In this document: one piece after another, positions 28,743 through 37,598 of the stretch | How the letters are laid out: every line of letters starts with the position of its first letter | How positions within the stretch are numbered: position 1 is the stretch's first letter | From: Pseudofulvimonas gallinarii | GTDB lineage: Bacteria > Pseudomonadota > Gammaproteobacteria > Xanthomonadales > UBA2363 | Direction: 5' to 3' | Assembly: GCF_004343305.1 (NCBI RefSeq) | Contig: NZ_SMAF01000006.1 | Coordinates: 1-64,000 of the forward strand | Length of the DNA stretch: 64,000 bases | Program-made: the position numbers and the translations under genes | The notes under the pieces: model-generated | The model's database searches: none | What the model saw: only the letters and a program-made list of their open reading frames with translations | Told to the model about the DNA's origin: nothing

Positions 28743-29384
28743 TCAGCGCTTGCCGCCGAACAGGCCCAGCGACTGGGCGGCGCCCAGCATTTCGTCCAGG
28801 CCGATCCGGCCATCCCCATTGCGGTCGAGGATGGCGCCGAGCGCCCCGCTGCCGCCGCCCGACTGGCCGCCGCCGAGGCGCCGGCTGGCACCACCCAGCA
28901 CCTGGCCCAGCGAACCCAGGTCCAGGCCGCCACCCTGCCTGGCCCGGCCCAGCCACGCCATCACCAGCGGCGCCAGCATGGCCATCAGCTTGCCGGACGT
29001 GGCGCCATCGAGGCCGCCGACCTTCGGGGTCTGCGGTGCCTGGCGGGCGCCGCCGAACACATGGCCAAGGATGGCCATGCCCTGCGACAGCACGTCGCCG
29101 CCGCTCTCCTGCGGGCGCTGCGGCGCCGGCGCGCCGCCACCACCGAACAGTCCGCCCAGCAGTCCGCCCATATCGATGCCGGTGTGATCCCGCTCCACTG
29201 CACCGAGTAGCGCCTTCGCCCCTTCCGGCTCGGCTGCATTGCGCGCCATCTGGCCGAGCAGGACCGGCAGGGCGTGTTCGATCGACGCAGTGGCCTGCGT
29301 GGGCGAGACGCCGAGTTCCCGGGCGATTGAATTGATCGTGTTGGCGTCGAACGACTGCAGGAGATGGTCGATGGAAATGGACAC
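28743..29384 (-). CDS. DUF937 family protein with an EF-hand-like loop
   Basis: A 213-residue cytoplasmic-looking protein. The N-terminal half matches DUF937 (YidB-like): S-P-T-Q-A-T-A-S-I-E-H-A-L-P-V-L-L, then Gly-rich segments. Near the C-terminus D-R-N-G-D-G-R-I-G-L-D-E has the exact spacing of a calcium-binding EF-hand loop, preceded by L-G-A-I-L. No signal peptide is visible. The function of DUF937 proteins is unknown; the EF-hand suggests calcium sensing, an inference from the loop alone. Confidence 0.85.
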   Translation of the reverse strand: MSISIDHLLQSFDANTINSIARELGVSPTQATASIEHALPVLLGQMARNAAEPEGAKALLGAVERDHTGIDMGGLLGGLFGGGGAPAPQRPQESGGDVLSQGMAILGHVFGGARQAPQTPKVGGLDGATSGKLMAMLAPLVMAWLGRARQGGGLDLGSLGQVLGGASRRLGGGQSGGGSGALGAILDRNGDGRIGLDEMLGAAQSLGLFGGKR

Positions 29385-29486
29385 GGAGGCTTCCTTGGCT
29401 GGTGCGGTGGAAAAGAACGGATCGATGACGACGGCGGGCGCGGTCCACCTTCACGCGCCGGCACGCCGGGCGGCGCGAAACGCGTC

Positions 29487-30248
29487 TCAGTCCTCGAGCA
29501 GATCGGCCGGATCGTCTTCCGGCATCAGGATGCGGTCGAGCACGTCCGCCGGCGGTTCGCCGTCGTAGATCGCATACCAGCGGCGCTGCCGGTAGGCATC
29601 ACGCACGAAGCTGTAGGGATCGTAGGCCTCGTCGATGTAGCGCTCGGTGTGGAAGAGCGAGGCGCGCAGGTTGATCAGGTCCAGTGCCAGCGGACGGAAC
29701 TCGCGTTCCTGGCGCGCGTAGTAGCTGACCGGATCGGCGATGCCGTCCACGGCGCCGCCGACCGCGTCGCGGCCGGTGCTCGGGCCGATGAAGGGCAGCA
29801 CGATAAAAGGACCCTCCGGCACGCCCCACACGGCCAGCGTCTGCCCCAGGTCCTCCTGCTGCCCCTGGATGTCGAAGCGCCGGCTGGCCGGGTCGAACAG
29901 GCCGAGCACGCCCATGGTGGAGTTGATGCTGAACCGGGTCAGGTTCCGGCCGGCGACGCGCGGCTTGCCCTGGAGCAGGGCATGGGCGGCGGACAGCGGC
30001 AGCCTGAGGTTGGCAAAGAAATTGGTGACCGAGGTGCGGACGCCTTGCGTCGTGATCTTTTCGTAACCGCGCGCGACCGGGCGGATGACCGCGCGGTCCA
30101 TGGTCTGGTTGAACGCGAAGACCCGCCGGTTGTAGCGCTCCAGCGGGTCGAATTCATCGGCGCTGCGCACGAAGCCGACCTGGGCGGCCGCCAGCGTCGG
30201 GAACAGGACCACCATCAGGAGGAGGGCGTAGCGGCGCAACTGGGGCAT
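29487..30248 (-). CDS. mlaA: Outer-membrane phospholipid transport protein MlaA (VacJ family)
   Basis: Outer-membrane component that extracts misplaced phospholipids and hands them to MlaC. The 253-residue protein has the VacJ pattern: D-P-L-E-R-Y-N-R-R-V-F-A-F-N, L-G-L-F-D-P-A and L-P-F-I-G-P-S-T-G-R-D. Unlike E. coli MlaA it has no lipobox cysteine. The signal peptide ends A-A-A-Q, which looks like a signal peptidase I site. It lies 1.5 kb from mlaFEDCB on the opposite strand, so the pathway genes are nearby but not one operon. Confidence 0.94.
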   Translation of the reverse strand: MPQLRRYALLLMVVLFPTLAAAQVGFVRSADEFDPLERYNRRVFAFNQTMDRAVIRPVARGYEKITTQGVRTSVTNFFANLRLPLSAAHALLQGKPRVAGRNLTRFSINSTMGVLGLFDPASRRFDIQGQQEDLGQTLAVWGVPEGPFIVLPFIGPSTGRDAVGGAVDGIADPVSYYARQEREFRPLALDLINLRASLFHTERYIDEAYDPYSFVRDAYRQRRWYAIYDGEPPADVLDRILMPEDDPADLLED

Positions 30249-30582
30249 GGTCGAAGCTTTTCTGAACCGGGCGGTAGTGTATCCGCTCGGGAGAACCAGC
30301 CGTGATCGCGCAGTCAGCCGGGATTAGGCTGCGCGGACCGGGTTCGCACCGACGGCGCCCGATGCCGCGTGAGATGTTGTGAAGAATTGTGGGTGTAACC
30401 TTCGGCCGGCGCGTGTAATTTTTCCATCCCTTCAATGGGTTACCGCGGGGCTTGCTGGGTCGGGCTAGTTAAGCGGGGGTTAAATCCATACAGGAATCCG
30501 CTGTACACGTGCGCATATTCCGCTACACTGCCACCGCTGTTTTTGCCCTCTTGGGCGCCGGCACAACAAAAAGGAGACTCCG
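30249..30582. other. Divergent intergenic region between mlaA and the OmpA-like gene
   Basis: These 334 bases hold no gene that I can recognise. TACACT at 30524-30529, 54 bases before the OmpA-like ATG, is a plausible -10 box; the -35 region is poor (CTGTAC at 30501-30506). The mlaA promoter must lie in the other half, but no clear hexamers stand out. Confidence 0.4.
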
Positions 30583-31626
30583 ATGAAACAGAACCGCTTG
30601 ATGGCTGCCGTCACCCTGGGCCTGTTCGCGGCCGCGGGTGTGGCGCAGGCCGCTGATGGCTGGTATGTGGCTCCCAGCGTGGGCTACTACAACAATGACA
30701 AGGATCGCCTGACCGAGGAAGGCTCGGTGTTCGGCGCCTTGGGTATCGGCAAGTATTTCAACAACAACGCCGCTCTGGAATTCGCCATTGACCGCACCAA
30801 TCGCACCAACGATTGGCCGGCGAGCGGCAGCTTCCAGAACATGGCTGCGACCCTGACCTACCGCCAGTTCTTCGGCGAAGGCGCGTTCAAGCCCTACGTC
30901 CTGGTCGGCGGCGGCGCCAGCCTGCACGAGCGCGACGGCTTCGACCGTGGCTGGGACTTCGTTGCCCAGGCCGGTGCCGGTCTTGCCTATGACTTCAGCG
31001 AGCGCGTCCGCGGTCGTGCCGAAGCCTTCTACCGCTACGACTTCGACGACGAGTCGGTGCCGGGCGCCGACAACTTCGGTGACTGGGTCCTCGCCCTGGG
31101 CGTGCAGGTCGCGCTCGGCGAAATCGCCCCGCCGCCGCCGCCGGCCGCTCCGCCGCCGCCGCCGCCGCCGCCGGCCGAGCCGCACTGCTCCGAGCTGGAC
31201 AGCGACGGTGACGGCGTCAACAACTGCGACGACCGCTGCCCGAACACCCCGGCCGGTACCGTCGTCGGTCCGGACGGCTGCGAGCTGCAGGTCGCCATCG
31301 ACCTGCGTGGCGTCGAGTTCGACTTCGACAAGGCCACCCTGCGTCCGGAATCGCGCCAGACGCTGGACGAGGCGACCGAAGTCCTGCGCCAGTACCCGGA
31401 CATCCGCGTGGAAGTCGCCGGTCACACCGACAGCGTCGGTAGCGACCAGTACAACCAGGGCCTGTCCGAGCGTCGCGCCAAGGCCGTGTTCGACTACCTG
31501 GTCGGCAACGGTATCGACTCCGGCCGCCTGAACGCCCGTGGTTATGGCGAGTCGAGCCCGATCGCCGACAACGCCACCCGCGAAGGCCGTCAGCGCAACC
31601 GTCGCGTCGAGCTGGTCGTGCAGTAA
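30583..31626 (+). CDS. OmpA-family outer-membrane porin
   Basis: A 347-residue outer-membrane protein that tethers the envelope to peptidoglycan. Order: signal peptide to about residue 22 (A-G-V-A-Q-A), N-terminal beta-barrel to roughly 180, a poly-Pro/Ala linker, a thrombospondin-3-like calcium loop (D-S-D-G-D-G-V-N-N-C-D-D) and the OmpA C-terminal peptidoglycan-binding domain (V-E-F-D-F-D-K-A-T-L, G-H-T-D-S-V-G, then N-R-R-V-E-L-V-V). AGGAG precedes the ATG. A strong terminator follows, so it is a single-gene unit, probably highly expressed. Confidence 0.95.
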   Translation: MKQNRLMAAVTLGLFAAAGVAQAADGWYVAPSVGYYNNDKDRLTEEGSVFGALGIGKYFNNNAALEFAIDRTNRTNDWPASGSFQNMAATLTYRQFFGEGAFKPYVLVGGGASLHERDGFDRGWDFVAQAGAGLAYDFSERVRGRAEAFYRYDFDDESVPGADNFGDWVLALGVQVALGEIAPPPPPAAPPPPPPPPAEPHCSELDSDGDGVNNCDDRCPNTPAGTVVGPDGCELQVAIDLRGVEFDFDKATLRPESRQTLDEATEVLRQYPDIRVEVAGHTDSVGSDQYNQGLSERRAKAVFDYLVGNGIDSGRLNARGYGESSPIADNATREGRQRNRRVELVVQ

Positions 31627-31650
31627 GCACACCCTCGTCACTTCGGTGCG

Positions 31651-31684
31651 GGAAAAGCCCGGCGCAAGCCGGGCTTTTCCTTTT
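31651..31684 (+). terminator. Rho-independent terminator of the OmpA-like gene
   Basis: A 13-bp perfect stem (31651-31663 with 31668-31680) closes a GCAA tetraloop and is followed by TTTT. It starts 24 bases after the stop codon. Confidence 0.92.
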
Positions 31685-31779
31685 CCGGCCCCGCCACGCC
31701 GGGCACCCGGGCGGTCGCGGTGGATGCTGGCAGCAGAAAACGGTTATGCTCCGGCCAACCTGAAGGATCGGAGGCCGCA

Positions 31780-32358
31780 ATGCCGGTGTACGACCTGCAT
31801 GCCACACGCGTTCTTTCGCTGGACGCCGGTGGACGCATCCTCGACTGGATCAGTTGGCAGGACGCGGCGTGCCTGTACGCACGCAAAGCCGTGGCCTGGA
31901 CGCTGGGCGAACCCTGCCTGGTCGTCCATGGCGGCCACAACCGCCGCACCGGGCAGCAGAGCATCCTGCACCTGCACTCGATCATCGCCGCGCGTGGCCA
32001 TGCCCGGAACGGCCTGCACAATCCCTCGCCGGCTCTGACCAATGTCGCACTGTTCGCACGCGACCGTTACCTGTGCCTGTACTGCGGCGCGCACTGCAGC
32101 CGCGGCGAGCTGACCCGTGACCATGTCGTGCCGCTGTCACGCGGGGGTCGCGACATCTGGGAGAACGTGGTCGCGTCGTGCATCGCCTGCAACGTCCGCA
32201 AGGGCGCGCGGACGCCGGCGCAGGCCGGCATGCCGCTGCTGGCCGTGCCGTACCGGCCGAGCTGGGTCGAACACCTGATCCTGTCGAACCGCAACATCCT
32301 GGCGGACCAGATGCAGTTCCTCGTCTCGCACCTGCCGAAAAACCGCCGCACAGCCTGA
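31780..32358 (+). CDS. HNH endonuclease family protein
   Basis: A 192-residue protein whose C-terminal half is a zinc-stabilised HNH domain: C-L-Y-C-G, then D-H-V-V-P-L-S-R-G-G, N-V-V and C-I-A-C-N-x-x-K. The N-terminal half (V-L-S-L-D-A-G-G-R-I-L-D-W-I) is typical of the widespread chromosomal HNH proteins found next to housekeeping genes, not of restriction systems. GGAGG lies 5 bases before the ATG at 31780. No methylase or toxin partner is nearby, so the role is unknown. Confidence 0.9.
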   Translation: MPVYDLHATRVLSLDAGGRILDWISWQDAACLYARKAVAWTLGEPCLVVHGGHNRRTGQQSILHLHSIIAARGHARNGLHNPSPALTNVALFARDRYLCLYCGAHCSRGELTRDHVVPLSRGGRDIWENVVASCIACNVRKGARTPAQAGMPLLAVPYRPSWVEHLILSNRNILADQMQFLVSHLPKNRRTA

Positions 32359-32418
32359 ACCACAGGCCCTGTGCCACGCTTGCCGTGCCGGGGCCGCTGC
32401 CGGACAATGCGCGGTCCC

Positions 32419-34323
32419 ATGATCGACTCCGCCCGCTATCCGCTGCTGTCGCAGATTGACAGCCCTTCCGACCTGCGCACGCTGCCTGAAGCGCAGTTGC
32501 GGGCCTGTGCCGACGAACTGCGCGATTACCTGATCGAATCCGTGTCCGGATCGGGCGGGCATTTCGGTGCCGGCCTGGGCGTGGTCGAGCTGACACTGGC
32601 ACTGCACTACCTGTACGAGACGCCGGAAGACCGCATCGTCTGGGACGTCGGCCACCAGTGCTATCCGCACAAGATCCTGACCGGCCGACGCGACCGCATC
32701 GGCACGATCAAGAAGAAGGACGGCCTGGCGCCCTTCCCGAAGCGCGAGGAAAGCGAATACGACACGCTTGGCGTCGGTCATTCCTCGACGTCGATTTCCG
32801 CGGCGCTGGGCATGGCCATCGCCAGCCAGCGCAAGGGTGAGTCGCGCCGCACCGTCGCCGTCATCGGCGATGGCGCGATGACCGCCGGCATGGCCTTCGA
32901 GGCCCTGAACCACGGCGGCGACCTCAGCCCCGAGCCGGACCTGCTGGTCATCCTCAACGACAACCAGATGTCGATCTCGGAGAACGTCGGCGCGCTGACC
33001 AAGATCCTGTCGCGCCTGCTGACCAATCCGACGCTCGTGCGCATGCGCGAACGCACCAAGCGCTCGCTGCGCCGTGGTTCCTGGCTGTGGCGCTTCCTGC
33101 GCCGCTGGGAAGAACACTGGAAGGGCATGTTCATGCCGTCCACGCTGTTCGAGGAATTCGGATTCCATTACACCGGCCCGATCGACGGCCACGACCTGCC
33201 GGCGCTGCTGCATGCGCTGCGCACCGTGAAGGGACTGCGCGGCCCGCAGCTGCTGCACGTCATCACGAAGAAGGGCAAGGGCTACGAACAGGCCGAGGCC
33301 GACCAGATCGAGTACCACGCGGTGTCGCCATTCGACCGCCACCGCGGCATCGTCAAGAAGCCCAGCAGTGGCGCGCCGACCTACACGCAGGTGTTCGGTG
33401 ACTGGCTCTGCGACATGGCCGCCGCCAATCCGCTGCTGCTGGGCATCACGCCGGCGATGCGCGAGGGATCCGGCCTGGTGCGTTTCTCGAAGGCGTTCCC
33501 GGACCGCTACTTCGATGTCGGCATCGCCGAGCAGCACAGCGTCACGCTGGCCGCAGGGATGGCCATCGAGGGCATGAAGCCGGTCGTCGCGATCTACTCC
33601 ACGTTCCTGCAGCGCGCCTACGACCAGTTGATCCACGACGTCGCGCTGCAGGACCTGGACGTGCTGTTCGCCATCGACCGCGCCGGCATCGTCGGCCCGG
33701 ACGGCGCCACCCATGCCGGCAGCTTCGACCTCAGTTTCCTGCGCTGCATCCCGAACATGGTGGTCATGGCGCCGGCGGACGAAAACGAATGCCGGCGCAT
33801 GCTCAGCACCGGGTTCCTGCATCCGGGCGCGGCAGCCGTGCGCTATCCGCGCGGCACCGGTCCGGGCGTCGCCATCGATCCATCACTGGAACCGCTGCCG
33901 ATCGGCAAGGCGGAAGTGCGACGGCAGGGTCGCGGCATCGCGCTGCTCGCCTTCGGCGCGATGGTTCCGGTGGCCGAGCAGGTCGGCGCCGACCTCGACG
34001 CCAGCGTCGTCAACATGCGCTTCGTCAAGCCGCTCGATGAGGCGCTGGTGCTCGAACTGGCGCGCACGCACGGCGCCTTCGTCACCCTGGAGGACAATGC
34101 GCTGCAGGGCGGCGCCGGCGCCGCGGTCGCCGAGCTGCTGGCACGCGAGGGCATCGCCACCGGGCTGCTTTCACTGGGGCTGCCTGATGCCTTCCTTGAA
34201 CACGCCAGCCGAGAGCAGCTGCTCGCCGAATGCGGCCTGGATGCCGATGGCGTCAAGTCCGCCATCCTGCGCCGGTGGCCGCAGCTGCCGACCCTCGCGC
34301 CGGGGCGGCTGGCCGCCGGCTGA
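32419..34323 (+). CDS. dxs: 1-deoxy-D-xylulose-5-phosphate synthase
   Basis: Thiamine-diphosphate-dependent enzyme that joins pyruvate and glyceraldehyde-3-phosphate, the first step of the MEP isoprenoid pathway. The TPP motif is [11 protein letters not shown] and L-N-D-N-Q-M-S-I-S; the catalytic region has [10 protein letters not shown] and G-V-G-H-S-S-T-S-I. The C-terminal transketolase-like domain includes F-D-V-G-I-A-E-Q-H. The 634-residue length is standard. I chose the ATG at 32419. It is 60 bases after the HNH gene and converges with the globin gene. Confidence 0.97.
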   Translation: MIDSARYPLLSQIDSPSDLRTLPEAQLRACADELRDYLIESVSGSGGHFGAGLGVVELTLALHYLYETPEDRIVWDVGHQCYPHKILTGRRDRIGTIKKKDGLAPFPKREESEYDTLGVGHSSTSISAALGMAIASQRKGESRRTVAVIGDGAMTAGMAFEALNHGGDLSPEPDLLVILNDNQMSISENVGALTKILSRLLTNPTLVRMRERTKRSLRRGSWLWRFLRRWEEHWKGMFMPSTLFEEFGFHYTGPIDGHDLPALLHALRTVKGLRGPQLLHVITKKGKGYEQAEADQIEYHAVSPFDRHRGIVKKPSSGAPTYTQVFGDWLCDMAAANPLLLGITPAMREGSGLVRFSKAFPDRYFDVGIAEQHSVTLAAGMAIEGMKPVVAIYSTFLQRAYDQLIHDVALQDLDVLFAIDRAGIVGPDGATHAGSFDLSFLRCIPNMVVMAPADENECRRMLSTGFLHPGAAAVRYPRGTGPGVAIDPSLEPLPIGKAEVRRQGRGIALLAFGAMVPVAEQVGADLDASVVNMRFVKPLDEALVLELARTHGAFVTLEDNALQGGAGAAVAELLAREGIATGLLSLGLPDAFLEHASREQLLAECGLDADGVKSAILRRWPQLPTLAPGRLAAG

Positions 34324-34342
34324 GGGCAGGTGCCCGGTGCGC

Positions 34343-34750
34343 TCAGTAGTGGCGCACGAACATCGCGGTGACTTTCTCCATCGCCTCGCGCCAGCGACGC
34401 ATCAGGGTGTCGTCCGCCTTGGGATCGGTGGCCTTGATGGTGTCCAGCAGCGCGTTCACCCACAGTGGATACAACTCCGGCGGCACCGGTGCGCGACCGG
34501 CACGTGCGTGCACGTCCGCCATCTGGCCCATCGGCCGCTCGACGATGGAGCTGCCGTCGGCATGCAGGATCGCCATGCTGATGCCGCGACGCAGGGCCAT
34601 GCGCTGCTTGGCGAAATCGGTTTTCTCGAACATCGCCCGGATGCGCGGATCGCTGGCCAGGAACCGCTCGTAGAATTTGTCGATGAAACTGTCTTCACGC
34701 AGGCAACGGCCGTAGCTCTGCTGAAGGTCGGCATAGGTGGCGGGACTCAC
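34343..34750 (-). CDS. Globin-family protein
   Basis: A 135-residue single-domain globin. The A-B helix pattern S-F-I-D-K-F-Y-E-R-F-L-A-S-D-P-R-I-R-A-M-F and the following F-A-K-Q-R-M-A-L-R-R-G-I are typical. The proximal haem His is probably in M-A-D-V-H-A-R, and V-P-P-E-L-Y fits the start of the G helix. It may bind oxygen or nitric oxide, or act as a sensor; no reductase or output domain is fused. I cannot assign it to a named globin group with certainty. Confidence 0.8.
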   Translation of the reverse strand: MSPATYADLQQSYGRCLREDSFIDKFYERFLASDPRIRAMFEKTDFAKQRMALRRGISMAILHADGSSIVERPMGQMADVHARAGRAPVPPELYPLWVNALLDTIKATDPKADDTLMRRWREAMEKVTAMFVRHY

Positions 34751-35047
34751 TGACCATCACTCCTTGTTTCGGCGCTTCATTTTCCGGCACCCGCGCGATC
34801 CGACCGATGATCTGGGCGCTTGACAATTCGATTTGCCGCCGGTTTGCGACGAAACGTTTGAACGCGATTCAGCGCTGTTCGCCGACCCTCGCTGGACAAG
34901 CGCGCCCGGGCAGCGGATCCGGCCGGCGGGTCCGTGAGCCGTTTCACGCCACGCCCGGGTGTAACCTGGATTTCCGTCCAGTCCGCTCTGGAAACCCAGC
35001 CTGCGCAGCGGGTTCTATGGGACGCTGTGCGCCAACAGGAGATGACA

Positions 35048-35530
35048 ATGAGCAATGAACCGCAGCCTATCCATGTACGGCTGGAACAGGACGCCGACTT
35101 CGCATTCCGCATCAGCTTCCCCGGCACGGATCTCGACAGCCTGCTCGGCGACGAGGCCGCGCCGCTGGGCGCGGATCGTGGCCCGGATCCCGCGCGCTTC
35201 CTGCTCGCCGCTGTCGCCAACTGCCTGGTTGCCAGCCTGCTGTTCGCCCTGCGCAAGCAGCGCAACACGGTGGAAGGCCTGGTTGCGGAGGCATCCGCAA
35301 CGCTGATGCGCAACGATGCCGGACGCTGGCGGATCCCGCGTGCCGAAGTCGTGCTGCACCTGCCGGGACAGAACGTCGATTACAGCCATCTTGACCGGGT
35401 GCTGCAGCAGTTCGAGGACTTCTGCATCGTCACCCAGAGCGTGCGCCAGGGCATCGAGGTGGATGTCAGCGTCGTCGACAGTGAAGGTCGCATCCTCAAG
35501 GGCGACAAGTCGTTCGAGGCGGGCGCCTGA
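35048..35530 (+). CDS. OsmC-like family protein
   Basis: A 160-residue protein of the OsmC/Ohr superfamily, which reduces organic peroxides through two cysteines. The two Cys are present in typical contexts: V-A-N-C-L-V-A-S-L-L and F-E-D-F-C-I-V-T-Q-S-V. AGGAG at 35037-35041 is 6 bases before the ATG at 35048, which decides the start over the ATG at 35042. It is divergent from the globin gene across a 297-base gap that contains TTGACA at 34821 but no clear paired -10. Confidence 0.85.
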   Translation: MSNEPQPIHVRLEQDADFAFRISFPGTDLDSLLGDEAAPLGADRGPDPARFLLAAVANCLVASLLFALRKQRNTVEGLVAEASATLMRNDAGRWRIPRAEVVLHLPGQNVDYSHLDRVLQQFEDFCIVTQSVRQGIEVDVSVVDSEGRILKGDKSFEAGA

Positions 35531-35937
35531 GCCGGGCACGGGCGTCATGCGCGCCCATTGCGGCGTGCGGCGACGCTCGTTCCTGCGATGGTGCACGCGT
35601 CCGTCGCCCACTTGGCCGAGCTGACGGGGTGCCGCGGTAACAGCGGCGGTCGCGGTGTCGAACGTTTCCATCGCCGCCCTTGGGGCCGACTGAAAGCCCC
35701 GCGTCCGGACACCTTGTCCGATCGCGCATGCCGTGCCGGTTCCTTGCCCGGATCCAGCCGTACAACCGGACGCATCAGCTGGTCCGCGGACACCGATGGG
35801 CCAACCTTGGCGGCGAACGGTTTGTGGAGGCCGCGGAAATGCCCGGCATGCGCGCCATCGAGGTCCGCCGTGCGCATGCCGATCAAGGGCAACACCGACC
35901 CCTGTGCCTGCCCGCGGCGTCACGCTACGCTGCCGGC
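35531..35937. other. Gap before the 5-oxoprolinase operon
   Basis: These 407 bases contain no gene that I can support. Long open frames exist on both strands, but their translations are Arg/Pro-rich and match no family known to me. The only signal is the -10-like box at 35926-35931. Confidence 0.5.
35926..35931 (+). promoter_or_regulatory. Candidate -10 box of the pxp operon, 6 bases from the start codon
   Basis: TACGCT lies only 6 bases before the pxpB ATG at 35938. If it is used, transcription would start at or next to the A of the ATG, giving a leaderless mRNA. No Shine-Dalgarno sequence precedes the ATG. Confidence 0.4.
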
Positions 35938-36639
35938 ATGGATGCGTATGTGCTGGAGGCGATGGGCGAAGAGGCCGTGCTGCTGCGCCTCGGGGACCAG
36001 GTCGCCGCGGATACCAACCGTGCCGTGCATTCGCTGGCGAAGCGACTGCGTGCCCGCGCGCCGGCCTGGTTGCGGGACTGCGTACCGGCCTACGCCACGC
36101 TGGCGCTGTTCGTCGATACCGACATCGTGGGTTGCGATCCGCTGCGGCGGGTTGCGGCGTTGTTGCGCGAACTTGAGGCCGCGCCCGACGTTACAGGAAG
36201 GGGGCACGGGGCCGTGCTCGAGGTGCCGGTCTGTTACGACAGCGACTTCGCACCGGACCTTGCCGCGCTCGCCGCGCATGCCGGCCTGACAACAGAGGAG
36301 GTGATCCGCCGCCATCACGCGCCCGTCTACCAGGTGGCGATGACCGGATTCGCGCCGGGCTTTCCGTATCTGCTCGGGCTGGATCCGCTGCTGGCGATGC
36401 CCCGGCTGGGTACGCCGCGCACTTCCGTGCCTGCCGGCAGTGTCGCCATTGGTGGCGCACAGGCCGGCATCTATCCCCGTGAAAGTCCGGGCGGCTGGCG
36501 GCTGCTGGGACGCACGCCGCTGACGCTGTTCGACGCGCGACGTGATCCGCCGGCGCTGCTGTCGCCCGGCGACCGCCTTTGTTTCGTCCCCATCGACCGC
36601 CTGCGATTCGATTCGCTGTCGGAAAACAGGACACGATGA
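35938..36639 (+). CDS. pxpB: 5-oxoprolinase subunit B
   Basis: Subunit of the ATP-dependent prokaryotic 5-oxoprolinase that opens 5-oxo-L-proline (pyroglutamate) to glutamate. The 233-residue protein is of the KipI/PxpB family, with G-F-A-P-G-F-P-Y-L-L-G and R-T-S-V-P-A-G-S-V-A-I-G-G-A-Q-A-G-I-Y-P. It is the first gene of a tightly packed six-gene operon and overlaps pxpC by 4 bases. The ATG at 35938 has no ribosome site; translation may start from a leaderless transcript. Confidence 0.94.
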   Translation: MDAYVLEAMGEEAVLLRLGDQVAADTNRAVHSLAKRLRARAPAWLRDCVPAYATLALFVDTDIVGCDPLRRVAALLRELEAAPDVTGRGHGAVLEVPVCYDSDFAPDLAALAAHAGLTTEEVIRRHHAPVYQVAMTGFAPGFPYLLGLDPLLAMPRLGTPRTSVPAGSVAIGGAQAGIYPRESPGGWRLLGRTPLTLFDARRDPPALLSPGDRLCFVPIDRLRFDSLSENRTR

Positions 36640-37598
36640 GCATCGAAGTCCTTTCGCCCGGGCTGGCGACGTCGGTGCAGGCTGCGCCGCGCACCGGCTT
36701 CCGCCATCTCGGCGTCGCCGGCGCGGGTGCCCTCGATGCCTGGTCGCAGGCCATCGCCAACCTGCTGGTGGGCAACCCGCCGCAGGCGGCGACGCTGGAA
36801 GCGACCCTCACCGGCCCGACACTGCGCCTCGAACGGGACGCGTGCGTCGCCGTCTGCGGCGGTGGCTTCGAGCTGTGCGTCGATGGCATCGAGGTGGGCG
36901 ATTCGCGACCGTTGTACCTGCCGGCAGGCAGCACCGTGCGCGTCGGACGTGCCCGCGCCGGCGCACGGGCGTACATCGCCGTGCGTGGCGGCATCCAGGT
37001 CGAGGCGTTGCTGGGCAGCCTGAGCACCGACCTGCGTGGCGGCTTCGGCGGCTTCGAGGGGCGCCTGCTGCGCAAGGGCGATCGCCTTGACCTCGCGCCC
37101 GACGCCGGTTCCGGCATACGCCGTCGGCATGTGCCCGGGTGGTGGATCGACAGCGCGTGCAGCGACCAGGTCGGACCAGCACGGGTGCGCGTGTTGCCGG
37201 GCAGCGATGCCACGCAACCGGCTGACGCGCTGTTCGCACGCGAGTGGACCGTCGCCGCGGCCAGCAATCGCCAGGGGCTGCGTCTCACCGGTGAAACCGT
37301 CGCGCTTCGGGATGGGCGCGAGCGCATTTCCGAACCGGTCGCGCCGGGCACGATCCAGTTGCCGGGCGACGGCCAGCCGATCATCCTTCTCGCCGACGCG
37401 CAGACGCATGGTGGCTATCCACGGATGGGCCACGTGATCCGCGCCGACTGGCCGCTGCTGGCGCAGCGACGTCCCGGTGACCGCCTGCTTTTCCAGCCCT
37501 GCTCGCGCGAGGAAGCCGTCACGGCGCTGGCCAGGCAAAGGCAGCAACTGGCGCGCATCCGGCTGGCCATCCGCAGCAGACAGGACAGGCATGACTGA
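36636..37598 (+). CDS. pxpC: 5-oxoprolinase subunit C
   Basis: Subunit C (KipA/PxpC, biotin-dependent-carboxyltransferase-like domain) of 5-oxoprolinase, 320 residues. Recognisable motifs are G-A-G-A-L-D near the N-terminus, A-Y-I-A-V-R-G-G-I in the middle and A-D-A-Q-T-H-G-G-Y-P-R-M-G near the end. It works with PxpA and PxpB. An ATGA overlap joins it to pxpB, and it overlaps pxpA by 8 bases. Confidence 0.95.
   Translation: MSIEVLSPGLATSVQAAPRTGFRHLGVAGAGALDAWSQAIANLLVGNPPQAATLEATLTGPTLRLERDACVAVCGGGFELCVDGIEVGDSRPLYLPAGSTVRVGRARAGARAYIAVRGGIQVEALLGSLSTDLRGGFGGFEGRLLRKGDRLDLAPDAGSGIRRRHVPGWWIDSACSDQVGPARVRVLPGSDATQPADALFAREWTVAAASNRQGLRLTGETVALRDGRERISEPVAPGTIQLPGDGQPIILLADAQTHGGYPRMGHVIRADWPLLAQRRPGDRLLFQPCSREEAVTALARQRQQLARIRLAIRSRQDRHD

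Noticed and set aside
35680-35937. An N-terminal extension of PxpB of 86 residues
   Set aside because: PxpB proteins begin at the M-D-A-Y-V position, and the extension resembles no domain.
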